Origin: Ooceraea biroi | Lineage: Eukaryota; Arthropoda; Insecta; Hymenoptera; Formicidae | Direction of reading: 5' to 3' | NCBI RefSeq assembly: GCF_003672135.1 | Contig: NC_039511.1 | Location: 2,382,464-2,446,463 of the forward strand | DNA: 64,000 bases | Part shown: positions 49,672-62,972 of the stretch, in pieces | Layout of the letters: each line of letters begins with the position of its first letter | Numbering within the stretch: the first letter of the stretch is position 1 | Made by a program: the position numbers and the translations under genes | The notes under the pieces: generated by a model | Databases searched by the model: none | Seen by the model: the letters and a program-made list of their open reading frames with translations, nothing else | Told to the model about the DNA's origin: nothing

Positions 49672-50854
49672 ATGAGTAATCTGACGACGGAAGAAAAGAT
49701 TTATCTTGTCGAGTACTTCTTTTCCAGAGGAAAAGTTTATAGCAATGCTTACAGGGGGTTTCGTACTAAATACGGAACACATAAAGTTAAGAGCGAAAAC
49801 ACGCTGAAAAGGTTAGAATTTATTATTTCTTTAAACGTATGCGTTACGTCACTCCATTTTTTGGCAATAAATCTGCATTAAAATAATGTTTTGTGTTATT
49901 TTTATCAGAATTATCAATAATTTTATGCAGTATGGAACTATCCAAGACCGTAGACATGATCTGCCAGGTCCTTCTGTGTCTGTAGCTGCAGAAGAAAACA
50001 TTGAAGATATTAAGAAGTATTTTGAAGAGAATCCAAATTCTTCCATTCGGAAAGCTGCCCAAGCTCTTGAAATATCCAAAACTACGTTACACAGGATTTT
50101 AAAACATTTCCTGAAAATGCATCCCTATAAAATAACATCGCATCAATTGCTAACTAAACGCGCTATGACGAAACGTGTGGAATTCTGCAAGACGATAAAT
50201 GGAATGTTTGAAGATGGAGAACTTGATGCAAAATTGATAATTTACACGGACGAAGCACATTTCTGGCTAAATGGTTATGTTAATAAACAAAATTATAGAT
50301 TTTAGGGGTCGGAAAATCCCAACGTTTCCCTGGCTAAACCTTTACATCCACAAAAAATAACAGCATGGGCTGCGATCTCGGTAAAAGGAATTTATCTGCA
50401 ATTCTTCGAATCAACAGTCACTGGTGAAAGTTACAAGCAGCTTCTCGAAACACAATTCTTCCCTCATGCAAAAAAAAGAGGCCTGGTCAGAGGATTTCAT
50501 TTCATGCAGGATGGAGCGATACTACATCGAACCCAGGAGGTCTTCGAAACAATCCATAAAGTTTATGGCAATCGAGTCATCGGTCTGGGATACCCGAAAT
50601 TTGCCCAGGGGGGGCTAGAATGGCCACCGTACTCGCCGGATTTAAATCCATGTGACTTCTTTCTTTGGGGATACATTAAGGACCATTGTTATGCCGGAAA
50701 TCCAGAAACAGTGTCAGATTTAGTAGTAGCTATTAAAAAGGTCGTCAGCAACATTAAAGACGACATGTTAGAAAAAGTTTTCACAAGTTTTCGTAAAAGA
50801 ATTGATTTTTGTACAAATTCAGATGGTGCACACTTTGAAAATATTTATCATTAG
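49672..50854 (+). pseudogene. Tc1-like transposase with an intron and one in-frame stop
   Basis: The ATG is at 49672. Exon 1 (49672-49811) encodes MSNLTTEEKIYLVEYFFSRG and the start of a helix-turn-helix domain. A GT at 49812 and an AG ending at 49908 bound a 97-bp AT-rich intron full of stops. Joining the exons keeps the frame and links LKR to IINNFMQYGTIQDRR, as expected for this family. Exon 2 runs to TAG at 50852-50854, giving about 361 codons. A second helix-turn-helix segment (SSIRKAAQALEISKTTLHRI) precedes the catalytic motifs TDEAHFW, MQDGAILH and PDLNPCDFFLWG. The second and third aspartates are 47 residues apart; related families have 41. The single lesion is TAG at 50303-50305, just after NKQNYRF, where relatives have tryptophan. 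The intron is inferred, not proven. Confidence 0.9.
49812..49908 (+). other. Inferred intron of the Tc1-like transposase gene
   Basis: The donor AAAAG|GTTAGA and the acceptor TTTTTATCAG|AAT fit insect splice sites. The removed 97 bp is AT-rich, contains stops in the frame of exon 1 and has no protein similarity to the family. Splicing joins a phase-2 codon to make arginine. The upstream frame does not continue sensibly without it. Confidence 0.8.
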
Positions 50855-51046
50855 CTTACTTGATTATTAGCATATTTTTCATTAATAAAATAAACTGATA
50901 TACAAACATTTTGCTAAATTTTATTTATACCCATTAAAAACTGCAGACTTTCCTCTTTCCAACGCAATTTTTGTTTTTCCAATAACTGCATACGTTTAAA
51001 AATGACAGCTGATTAGTTTCAGCAACTTCCCATGGGACACCCTGTA

Positions 51047-54000
51047 CATGCCACGTGGCGATAAAACACGGCGTTGCAACGGCGCTTCGGCGCCGCGAAA
51101 ATTGCGGACGCAATCCTTCTTGCACGCGCGAGAAACAAAGGCGGTCCGTCCGCCGCCGCCTCGGAATTGTCCACCTGTTGCGAACGTCGCAGATAATCGG
51201 GATTCGCGATTCGCCCTCCGCGATTGTCCAAGTGAATTGTTCCCCGCGAGGAATCCGAGAAATAAACTCGCTCTGCGAGCCCGAACGGCCACCACTTGCC
51301 GCACTCGCGGTACTCGCCGATCCACCTCGCACGACTGAAATACGCACCTGCCTCATTTTTTTTTAAATAACTTTGAACAACCCGAGATGCACCTCCGATA
51401 CCCACGGGTCCGATGCGGCAGTCATTACCATTTGTATTCATGCCGGATGTAAAATTGTTATTGCCGCGGGAACCAAGTTGATGGAGGCATAAAATATCAG
51501 CGAAACACACGACACGGTTTTCCTTCAGTGTTCCCCCGATACATCATCTCGAAATGCGTTTATCGACTTATTGCCACTGCGCGGAGAGATGCCAAACCGA
51601 CGCTCGAATCAGGTTTAGGACCGACCGGGGATACGGGATTACTTTATGGCTTCTGAAAGTAGTGACTTCGTGAGCAAGTAGCGACTAGTATAATAGCTTT
51701 CTCTATAATCTCCGAATCGTTTCAGGAAAGCGACACACTTTATGCGCGAGCGAGCGATCCGGGGCACAATCACGCTCGAAAATCGCGCGGGAACTCACGT
51801 GTACCCAGCCGACTGATGGAACTTTGAGAGAAAGAGGCAACGTTGCGAGGCAGCGATAAATTATCTCTCGCGGCCGAATGGTCAGCTACGGTGGATATAT
51901 TTAGTTTCGTGCTCGCGCGCCATGAATCACCCTCAGCAACGACATTTTCTTATGAATTTTACGTAATATCCGTTAATTGCCTCGGCATGGCCGCACACCC
52001 GACTCCCTGACCCAATTAATAATCTCGCTCTGTCCCGGCCTAAGCTGCGGAGAAAGGAGACAGGTTACACCGTGCGAACCTCTCGCAGCAGTTATCGGCG
52101 TTACGTGCATTAATAAATAAACGATCGCCACGCATTAGATCGCGTTTGGCGTTTTGTTCCCACATCACTTTACGATAAATCTTCGCCGAGAAAAACGCGT
52201 CTCTCGAGCAAACACGTAGGAAGAGTCGCTCCGGTCTCACCGTTTTCCTGCCGCGCTTTTTGCGCCGGGATATAAAGGGGTTTCCCTCGTAATAAGGGTT
52301 TTAACTGATGCAATATAGAGAGGGGATACTGTCCGCTTCCAGTATCGCTGGAGCATATTAAACTCCGCTGGGAACGCTCCGATATTCCGATAGCTTCCTA
52401 CCTTCGCTATTAACAAGATATTGGCATGTGAATATCGATATCGAGCACGGAAAATATTGGCGAATCCCTAGATCAAGACGTTCACGTCTCGTTGATAAAT
52501 TTAAGCTTTCGTTCTGTGCTTCCATAATCATCGCGCGATCATTTGCACTGATTACCATTAATTTCTTCTTAGAAAGTTTTTTATTGTTTTAATTGCAACA
52601 AGCGTGCCACCGTGTACAATGCCGTAATTATGATCGCGGGCACGTGATTGAAATAATTGCACGCGTGCACACAGCTGCGATGGCCCGTCTCGTATTTTAT
52701 CATCGCGTGTTAAGAATTCAGAAACCATGCAGGCGCGTGTGCAGGTGCTTCGCTGTCGCGTGGAAAAAGCGGTGCATTGACTCCGTATGACGTAAAGAAC
52801 ACGTCCTGTTCGTTCTTGCCCGGAGCTTCTGCTTTCAATAGAACTCGCCATCGATTCGCATTTACTCGACTTCCTTTTGCACTGTATCCCGCAGTGGCGT
52901 AACAAACGCGAATCTTCTGTTACCGTATCCTTGCCTCCCCTTCGGTTCATTTAAATGTGATTGGAGGAAGAATACACTGTGATTACTTCCTACCGGAATA
53001 CTAAAACTGGAACGTCAACTTAAAAAAATAAGACTCGTAAATAATAACGATAATCCAAAAACATGCAACCTAGCTTGCCATTGATGTACTAGAAAAATGT
53101 AAGTCGCACAAACTGGCAGTTATTAAATTATTTCTGTTGGACACTTTCATTGGACAATCTCGCAGAATGTATAACAAATCACTACATAACGCAATAATAG
53201 TACCCTGTCGTATAATATTTTCAAGAATCGCCTCCAGAATCGCGCGTGCACCGGAATTAACCGCCACGCCGGCGAAGGTCAGGGAATGCACTCATGGACG
53301 AGTACTTAATACGAGATTCGATTGAAATGCGGCGCACGAGGGAGACGAGGACGCCAACCAGTCTGCGTTCGAACAGCCCGTCCAGTTTCTCTCTTCCTCA
53401 TCTTTCTCGTATTTGCAACATCCCTCGTCTCGCCTCCTCGCCCACGTTGCATCTGCCTCAGTAGTCGCGTTCAACATCTGTCGCCGCGACCACGACCGAC
53501 CAGGAAACCGCGAGACGTCATTGTGCAGATGCTGACGGAGCCCGGGCATCGACACTCGCGATTGGAAACGTTCGCGCATAAGCGCGAGCATAAATCAGAA
53601 TTCCCGGACGCGGACGTGTACGCAGCTCGCAGAACGCGGAACCCCGCGCCGATGGAATAATTATGCAACATGTCTCAGCAGATGTATGGGGGGTCAGCGG
53701 CGAGTGGGAAACTCAGTTTCGAAGTACAATCAAAACCGTCATTGTAAAATAAAAATTTCTACGGCGTTAAGTCGCCGAGTGAGGTAAATGAAATTGTCGT
53801 AAAGCGAGTTTCTCGTGAGCGTCGTCGTCGTCGTCGCGATTTTAACGAGCGCAGATGCGGCTCCTCGAGTGTCTTTTCACGTTCGTATATTTCTTAATAC
53901 CTTGCTCATTTTATTATTACCCGAGATGCCTTATCTCGGTGCATACATATAAATGACTCGCAATATCCCGCTCCGCGGCGGTCCATACTCCTGTCACCGA

Positions 54001-54403
54001 TTTGTCGGAAGCCGGTTGACGTTAAGTGCCAAGCGACCGCATAAATTATCGACTTCCCGCATTCTTGGGAACGCATTTTCGAAAATAAGTGAAACGCGGT
54101 GGCGATCGATCATCGAGCAGAATTATGTCGGCGCGCCGCGAACTCGCGCGCTGCTGCGCCGCGCCGAGAGTGCTCGCTTGGGCAATGGTGATTTATGTAA
54201 CCTTAATATCGCACCGCGCGGAGGCGCACCAGGCCCATTTATCCGGATCGCGAATATTGTTTCAGAAATTCCGATATCAGATACGGGTAGGATTAATGGG
54301 CGCCGGTCTTGAAAGAACGCGGGACTACAAATGCGCGTTGGCGCGACACGGGGCGACACAAAAGGTCGCCCCCTTACTAAGCATCGCGAACTTTATCCAA
54401 GTC
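51047..54403. other. Non-coding DNA, no clear gene
   Basis: A CpG-rich block at 51.05-51.4 kb gives overlapping frames of 96-163 codons on both strands without domains. A (CGT)n run lies at about 53821-53836. CpG-rich blocks at 53.3-53.7 and 54.0-54.4 kb behave the same way. Nothing else is visible. Confidence 0.5.
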
Positions 54404-54406
54404 TTA

Positions 54407-55184
54407 CAAGGAAAGGTTTTTAGGTGTTACACTCGGATTTCAAAAATGTTTTGCATGCAGGTAGGGAGGTCCCCAAATAGAAGAAAAATTATAAAAGTAG
54501 CGGCCCAAATGCATATTTGCGCGCTACGTGCGCAATTTTCGATGTTAGGTTAATTACCCAAAAATGCTATTCTAATCGAATTCTTTACATTTTTTATTTC
54601 ACCTAATGCACAACGCTTTAAAAAGAAATCAAAACCAAAATTAAAACTGAAAGAATTAAAAACCTCCCTTGACCAGATCTTTTATGTCCTCGTTATGGAT
54701 TCTGATCAAATCTATTTAAAGTCGCATACAATAAATCACGCAGAAAGAGCAAACTACGATTTGCGCAATGTACAATTATTCCAAATTGTGTGCATTGGCA
54801 GTTGCAGTAAAAAATTAAAAAAGTTACGATGCAAATACCATTTTTGAGCAATGGGCCTTTTATACGCACTGTGCTCGCGCGGCACGAGATTACATTAGAC
54901 GCTCGTATTTTCTAAACACACACACGCGCGCACGCACACAAGTACACACACACACAAAATTATTCAAAGCAATATAAATGTGCATTAGGTGAAATAAAAA
55001 ATGTAAAGAATTCGACTGGAAATAGCATTTTTGAGTAATTAACCTAACATCGAAAATTGCGCACGTAGCGCGCAAATATGCATTTGGGCCGCTACTTTTA
55101 TTTTTTTCTTCTATTTGGGGACCTCCCTACCTGCATGCAAAAAATTTTTGAAATCCGAGTGTAACACTTAAAAACCTTCCCTTG
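54407..55184. mobile_element. Foldback element, 778 bp, flanked by TTA
   Basis: Arms of about 205 bp (54407-54611 and 54980-55184) are near-perfect inverted copies. They start CAAGGAAAGGTTTTTAGGTG. TTA lies directly outside both ends (54404-54406 and 55185-55187). A 3-bp TWA duplication is the hallmark of the PIF/Harbinger superfamily, so that assignment is suggested, though the terminal bases are not the usual ones. The loop is AT-rich, contains a (CA)n/(GC)n run at 54916-54957 and has no transposase. Confidence 0.82.
54916..54957. repeat. (CA)n / (CG)n compound microsatellite
   Basis: Alternating CA and CG dinucleotides run for about 42 bp inside the loop of the TTA-flanked foldback element. 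A minus-strand frame rich in cysteine, valine and arginine here is an artefact of the repeat. Confidence 0.9.
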
Positions 55185-58100
55185 TTAGTCAATCGGCCAT
55201 AAATTGGCGCGGGATTTCAGCTAGCAGGAAGAGGGCTCGACCACCGCTGAACGCGCAATCATCGTTGATCCATCGCTTCCGATTCCACGACGGCAGCGCG
55301 CGGCTGCCTCGATCAGCCTCGCATCGAATCTCTCGCGAGTTCATTTTTCATCACAAGACGCCGTCATCGCGCCGCACCGATACGCTCGAAATAAACGAGG
55401 CTATCGTGTCACGAAACAGTAACGGGAACAGGTGCGGTGCTCGTCTGAAATACATTTTTTATCCCTGTCAGCTTCTTGAGGAATTCTCGCATTCACTTTG
55501 GCGTCGTTATTACGCGAAACATTTCCTTGTCGGGCGAGAGGAAATTCTGAAAAATTGCTTCGTTGCTGCGAGAGCAGCGCGCCACGAGCAAGAAATCTAT
55601 CGATTATATATAACGACCGAACGAACTAGCGATGTACGATGAGTGAACGCTGAAAGATTGGAGATGATCGACGCGACACGCGGCGCGTGTGGACCGAGAG
55701 ATTCCATCGACAGTCGAACGAAAACGATATGACGCGCGAGAGGATTTGAAAAAATTCACGGATGCGCGACGACGCCCATTCATCGTTGATTTCCAGCGGA
55801 TACACGGCGCGCTGCAAGAACGACGTCGCATTTCAATTCCGCTCAGAGTGCAATCGGCGAGATTGCCGATACCGATCGCTGCGCTTCGCCAATTTACTCG
55901 TCGATCTCGTTACTGCGCGCGCGAGCGTGCAGTTGTTTCACAAGTCGAACGCAATACGCGCGGCTTGTTATTTACCTGGGCGACATTGGCGAAAAACCGT
56001 TCAATTGTCAAAAACAAAAGTTCACCATTGTGAGGAAATGTATTATATGTTCTGGCGAGAAATATATCTCAATTTTTCCAATTTTTAGTGATACACTTAC
56101 AAAATCAATTTCGTAGATCGCAAGATGCTGTAAAAAGAACTTTAAAAAGCACGAGCTTCGTTATTTTAATTTTTCTGATATTCTTATATCGAGAATCATA
56201 ACACATTTAATTACGCATTACACGAAATACGTTCTACATTTTTTGTGTCCGCGGCCGTTTCTTACATAATGCCAGAAGAATGTCGAGATGCACCTCGGTT
56301 TGTTACCAAGGAGACGTTACGCAATGACGAGATACTTCTCTCGTTTCCTGTTTTATAACGGTGATTGGCGTATCGTCAGGAAATCCAATAAAACCCGGAG
56401 ACGTGATTGGAAAGTCAGCCTAACTTTAGGTCCCTTGTCGAGAGAGACAGAACGCGTTCAAATACCGCGTATCGCATTTCATTGTGCACGTTGTGGTTTG
56501 ATGACGGATGCTGCCTGGTATATGTACCGTCGGCAAATTGTCTGGATTTCCGGCCGCGGAAACTCATCGCCGTAGAATTTTTCGGATGCTGTCAGACGCT
56601 TGTAGGAGATACATTTTTTCATTGCAAAAAAGGAACTTGCTTATAATTTATCGAGAAACAGTATGCAGGAATTTAAAGAAAATAAAAGACGAAGAAGGGA
56701 ATAAAGTCCAGTAATATGAGCTATTGCTTTTTCATCTCGCGTGTAATATTACGTGCGTAACTTTGAATGTGTAATTTTAGGTGAACACAGCTGTAGCGAT
56801 CTCGGATACGGATATTATAGATACTAATCTAACAATAAATATAGTCGATATACAATGTTTCTTTGATGTTTTATTTAATTTATAAACATTTTTATGAATT
56901 TTTTATCCAGAATCTGTTTTATTTTTTATAATTGTATGTTCATATTTTCAATCTACTCATAAATTTCCATATAAAAATGTCATATATTTCTCATTCGATA
57001 AATTTCTTCAAAACCCTTGTCTCTTTTCTATTTTCGTCTCTTTTAAATAAAGATCAATGCGACAATTATCGGCTGCTCAATTGCGTTTCCTATGATTACT
57101 CCGTAATGTAACGAGGAAATAATTGGCATTACAGTCAACTTGCACTATCGCGTGGCCGAATGACAATCACGATGATGATGATGATTCGGATTATGCAATG
57201 AGTGCACCCGCAGACGATATTTATTAGCCCACGTGCGGAATCGCCTGCGTTTCTGAATATGTAATGGCGTGATTGCCGGGTTCGATCGATCCTCCGAATC
57301 GCTTCCGAGCTCGAGGCTAATTTACGCGATTCGCCATCGATGAGTCATCACGCGGTGAACGCACGAACGCACGAGCTTGTGTTTTATCTCGTTCCCGAAC
57401 AACTGATGGCAACCCACAAGTACATAAATCACTTCTATGCAATGCTGTCCTCCGGCAGCACGAGAATACCCTCGAAAATTTGCAGGAATCTGGTCAAGCA
57501 TGCACGGAACGGAATCTTCCTTCGGCCACTCAGCATGTTCCAGAATCCGGATAATTCATTTCATTAAGACGACTGACTAACGCGAACGAAAATAGAAAAT
57601 CGCTCTGCTATGATCCGTTTTTTTTTTTCTTTTCTTTTTCTTCCGTGGAAATACTGTGCACGCGTTCACCTTTCCTTCACTTCGCGTGACTCACTCGGAA
57701 TAATCATTGCAAATGAACCATGCAAATTCATTTTTAGTCACACAATTGAGACTCTCTGCAGTGTCTTTGCCGAACAACCGTTCGTTCGCACGACGATCGT
57801 GCCGCACTTTTTCAGCTTGATTCGAGAGCCGAGCGGAGCTTAACGGAGCTTTCGGAGAGAGCCGGATCTCGCGGCGACGTGCGAGCCGAGCTGAGTTTAT
57901 CGTCGAAGGCGCTCGTTGAATTATCGATCTGCGCCAATATTAACGAGCGAAGGTGCGTTACTTGAATAGGATAAATCTTGATTAATTGCGAGAATTGTCG
58001 GGTCCGCGCAAGCACCAGTCTTTTTCCACTATTCACCGCGAGCAGATGATCGATGCCTTTAATCGTGAAAAATGCAAACCTCTAATGATTCATGTTGATC

Positions 58101-60062
58101 AATCATGACTGCGGACTAAGTGCTGGATAGTATTGCCTACGTATATTCGCATTCCACGGAATCCCCCATAAATCACAGCTCTTTTGATTATATAAAATGT
58201 TACATTTTCATAATAAGAAAAATGTGGAAAAGAATATATTAGATGTAAATTAACTATAATGTATGTAAGTGGCATGAAAATTGTAATAAAATTTAAAAGC
58301 ATCTCTCGCTATCGCAACAGTCAATTTTGAACATACGATAAAACACGGAGTATACATTCGACGTGTTATGCGCAACGCACGACAGGCCTGATAAAATTTA
58401 ATGCGAGGTGTTCGCACAAAATCAAAGGCTAATACGATGCGAGAACGTTAAGTGGGTCCTCGTGCTGTTATCACCGTGTTCTTTTTACAGATTGTTCGTA
58501 GTCACTCCGCTCTTGAGCGCTAGCTTTTAAGTACACGGGCACTTTAAAAGCGGCCATACGGTTTAGTCATCGATTTCGCTGTATCGTGTACAACGCCGCG
58601 TGGGAATGACGGAAGTGGTCTCCGAGGTGGTGTGAATTATATAATGTTGTGTCGTGTAAACGTCAGCAGCTAAAAGTATTGCCACAGCATCAGGATCGTC
58701 GAGAACTCGTGAGAGTGCGAGCTTATCTTCGTCACGACGTTTAAGTCTCTGAGTGAATAACTGGCGATTTCTGAACTATTTAGAACGTGTGTATATGTAT
58801 CGTGTTGTGATAATATTGTGAAACTTCTAAGATAACTAAATTCAATTTTGAAATACCAACATGAAATTTATACGTCTCGTTCGTAATTAGTTCATTATTT
58901 TATTACACGTACGAGACTAACATTATGTGATTACGTGACATTTTTGAGCGCTCAATTCTACACGTATTATGTAAGATTAACATAAACGTTCATTTATATT
59001 ATATCCTAAGGTTAACTTCATATTACAAATTAAATTAAATTGAAGAGAACAGAAATTTCCCACGAGAAAGAGAGAGAGAGAGAAATATGACACTAAGTTT
59101 AATCCGGAATATGATTTTGCTACCGTGGGATAAACAGCTTTTAGGTAGCCTGAACGCTTTTTATCGTTACAAAATTAATAGCGAGTATGCTAATTTAATT
59201 AAACGCGCCACCAAAACAGGACTTTTACTTCCAGCTTACCGAATGCATTAGCGTAATTGATTAATTTATTTAAAAGCCCCCGGAAAATTTTCCGTTATTA
59301 GGGAAATTTAGCTGGCGTTTTAGATAATCGTTTCTATTAATGCAGCGCAGTTTTGCAAGCTCTAATGACTCCTGTGGAACCACCGCGCTCACATTTTTAG
59401 TACTTTGCGTCACGAACATTAGTCTGCGCCTCCGCTGTCAGAACAAGAGCCTCTTAGAGGCAGCTCTAATTGTATCGTAAAGCCGAATGCAGAAGAGAAA
59501 CGGCCTGTGGGCCAATTATTCTCCGCTCGGCGATGCTTTTACGAGCGTAACGGAATTATTGTTTCAAAAGGACAGGACGACATCACGCGCCGGGAGAAAG
59601 GCGCGTTTGACAATGCACAACGAGAAAAGCGCCAAGAATTCTGAAATCGAGTGGAGAGCGATTGCCTCTTACCAGTTCGTAGAATATTTATTTACGACTT
59701 GAATGCATGCCTTGCACGGTTTCCGGTTTTGCCGCGATTCTACGTCATACACATTGTGCATTGAATGCACGCAATATTAATTTCGCTACGTTGAATGTAA
59801 CCTTAGGAATGCATATTTCAATATATTGAATTAACAAATGTGTAACAGCTGCTTATTTAATTGTTATCATTTGCAGTCGCTGTATGTATATCGCAATATT
59901 AAAGGTATTAATATTAAGGCGCTTCGCTCGCGCTGTTCTCTTTCGCGTGCAGTTCGCGCGCATGTTAATGAGACCTCGGTCTCGATTTCGCGGACGATGC
60001 ACTGACTCCATGGAGCGATCGTTAATTGATGGCATTTTAATTAATACGCGCGACCGATGCGC

Positions 60063-60064
<2 letters not shown>

Positions 60065-60094
<30 letters not shown>
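60065..60094. repeat. (CT)n microsatellite
   Basis: Fifteen CT units are uninterrupted. Frames crossing it on both strands (serine-leucine or arginine-glutamate runs) are artefacts. Confidence 0.95.
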
Positions 60095-60096
<2 letters not shown>

Positions 60097-60421
60097 CCGG
60101 AGAACGCTCGTGCAGCAAGTCTGACAATATTTTTTATTCCATTCACGGGCTCGGATAGTCGCAAAGTAAATGTATATGCGCGTATGAACGCACAGTGCAG
60201 CAATACGGCACGGTGTCGTCATGGTTCTTTTATAGAAGTGCACTTCGATAAATAATGCACGCTTCGTCCAAGGTCTCTCGTTGAATGCGATAGCAAGGAC
60301 GTGAAATCGAGCGTAAATGCTAGGCAATTAAGAGCGCATTAATTCAAAACAAATTAATGAATCACTAATTATACACAGCGACATTATATTAAATTAATTG
60401 ATACAGAAGAGACATGGTTAT

Positions 60422-60434
60422 CCCCCCCCCCCCC
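60422..60434. repeat. Poly-C run of 13 bases
   Basis: Thirteen consecutive cytosines are visible on the plus strand. The length may be uncertain in short-read assemblies. Confidence 0.9.
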
Positions 60435-62972
60435 GAACATGATACAGAAATTATCAAAACCGAATCGTATGTGTAACACGAATCGCCGGTCTTCCATTGT
60501 GTTTCGCGGAATCAATTCGTTCAGGCATTGATGCAGTTAGTTTAAATTACATTAAATGGCACAAGTCGGGAGTACGGCAGCGTTTGCAGACGCATTGGCG
60601 GAAAGTAATTGCTCTGCAAAATCCATCGTTACCGCCCACCAGCCTTCCCTTTCGCCCTTTCACGAAGTTCGTAGTTCGCGAACACCGCTGGATTCCAAAC
60701 AGCCTTTCGTAAAGGCGTAGGAAGAAGATCGCTCGAGGCTACTCGGGCACGTTGAAATTTTTAACGTGCTCGAGAGCAGGAAATGTCAGCAAACAGCCAG
60801 AAAATCGCCCTCGAGCGTTTTTTTTTGACAGCCCGATTACTCCATGTGGAGGGCCCCATTGTTCGATTATCTCATCAGCCCCGTGTTTATTAAATATTTG
60901 CGTATCATTACGTCAGAATTGCTGTATTGATATGGTAAATACATGAATAATCGATCTGCGAACGCTTCATTTGACTAAGCAAAGTTGCTACGCGAAAAAA
61001 AAAAAACTAGAAACTACGGTCGATTGAAGCTAATTCATTCAAAGGGCATTCAACCCAAAGAGATGTACAAGATGTACAGCGTACTTAAGAAAAACTTGCC
61101 ATTTACACAGCAAGTTACTAACATTTCCGAAGAGAAAAGAACATATCGTGAAATTTAGACACAGATATGAATATGTTTATTTATAATTCCAAAAGTTTTC
61201 TTTGAAATTTAAGATGCATATTTTAATTCGAGCATAAATATCGCGAAAAGACAAATAACTTTTATCAAATAATTGTTAAATCATTTTTATCCACATTAAA
61301 ACCTAATAAAACAAGCCATTTGCAAATTTAGATCATCTCGAAGATGTGTGAAATTACATCCTTCCTTTTAGGAGAGAGACCCCTTAAGGTGGCCATCCTG
61401 CAACGTCAGGGCAGGTCAACATACTCAGAAAGGATTACCGTAATTAACGGCAAGCGATAGATCATTTGCTCGGGCTGACGACCATTACAGCGCGCGCTTC
61501 GTGCGAGCAATTAGGCGGCCAATGAAATAATGCATCATCGAACGAGCGGCGCGATTACGAAGCGCGCATTGTTGTTGCCGCGAGGTTCACTATCGAAAGG
61601 CGAGTATTGAAGGAGATCGCGAGAGGAACGAACAAAGGATGCACTGTTGCACCCGTGATTCCTGACTCTCTTCGGGGTCTCCTCGCGTAGACTGATCTTG
61701 TCTCTCGTTGAAGAAACGAGGGGAAAAACGATACGATAATTTTATCCCGTGAAAGAATTCAGCCAAGGAGAAGAGAATAAGGAGCATGATGTTCTCTTTC
61801 TTTTTTTTCCTTCATTATCTCTCTTTGATAATTTTCCATGCGCCGTCCATCAGATCAGAACTTCGTCGTATTCATGTATTCGCATGATCCTCTCAAGAGA
61901 TTTTCCATAATTCTCTTTCCTCATCGCGTGTACAAATACGAAATTGTGAAAGGTAGAACGTTACGCTAACGTTCTATAAATACATGTAGAAGCGGCCTGC
62001 GCGAGACAAATACTTCCGATTGTCGATGCGAGGACGCGATAGAGCACAGGAACGTGGGTGTAACTGCGATGGTGTAATCGGCTGATACAACGTTGCCGCC
62101 ACGTGTAAGTAACAAGCAAGGGGACAAGCAGAACCACGCGCAAACATTAGATATTATTATTAGCTCCTCCGCTGCACAAAGTTACCTCTCTCGCTGCGGA
62201 GGAGAGTGTATATTCATTATTATAATAAACGCAGTTAGCTGCGAGGAGAGGAGGGTCCGGGCGCATAAATAATCGGAACACATCGGCTATTTAAAGTGCG
62301 TGACAAACGGCCATTATGCTATGCGCAAATACTTTCGCGTGAAATACGACGGGAGTGACGAGCAAGCTTACGAAGTCTTAGAATCTCACATTAGAGCCGC
62401 CTCGTAATGCTGAATTATTTTATTTATGTCGTACGTGTACGCTAACGCGCGCTCGGCGGGACCTGAATGCGCGTTTCTACGTTTCGGTCTTCATTATCAT
62501 TAATTTACGAGCCAGGCGCGTATTACACCATTTGGAAGTGTCGCGACGATAAGCCTAAGAGTGTAGATTACGGCAGACGTTACCCATCGCTTACGTAATG
62601 CTTACAGTGTGTTCACGTGTCTTGCGCAATCAAAAGTACAGTTGTATTGTCTCGCACTCGAGTGAGTAATTAATTATGACAAATTATGGACAGGAGGGTA
62701 ATCCGTTCTCATAGTTCAAGAACACGTGTGTCCGCGACGGCTACTGCCTGACTGCATGCGTTATGAGAATATTGTGTTGCTGGTGTATGTTGTATCTTGA
62801 TATATAATTTTTCTGCGATTGAATCATAAAGACTCACGTCTTAATGCATTTTGCAAGGTTTATCGATAAAACGAGATTCTCGATATCATTATTCGTCAGG
62901 AATAAAACATCTAGCTGTCTACATGTCCCGATAGGATCTCGATTCATAATAGGAGTTCACTTTCTCTCTTAA

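Larger units (their letters stand above)
49526..51044 (+). mobile_element. Tc1/mariner-superfamily element, 1519 bp, DD41D-like
   Basis: The terminal repeats begin CAGGGTGTCCCATGGGAAGT and are identical over 28 bases at both ends (49526-49553 and 51017-51044). TA flanks the element (49524-49525 and 51045-51046). One transposase gene, with an apparent intron, fills the interior, and AATAAA lies at about 50884. The perfect ends and an almost open gene suggest recent movement. Confidence 0.96.
55188..62968. other. Long non-coding stretch with microsatellites
   Basis: No gene is recognised in nearly 8 kb. Frames of up to 125 codons at 55.26-56.1 kb overlap on both strands without domains. AT-rich DNA lies at 56.75-57.06, 58.8-59.1 and 61.1-61.35 kb. 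Simple repeats are (GAT)n at about 57171-57185, (GA)n at about 59065-59084, (CT)n at 60065-60094 and a run of 13 C at 60422-60434. The interval 58.5-58.8 kb has a leader-like texture but no motif I can support. Confidence 0.5.

Noticed and set aside
57270..57300. GGGTTCGATCGATCC resembling a tRNA B box
   Set aside because: There is no A box at proper spacing and no cloverleaf can be drawn around it.
59884..60327. Frames of 96-123 codons on both strands
   Set aside because: They owe their length to the (CT)n microsatellite, which reads as Ser-Leu or Arg-Glu runs without stops.
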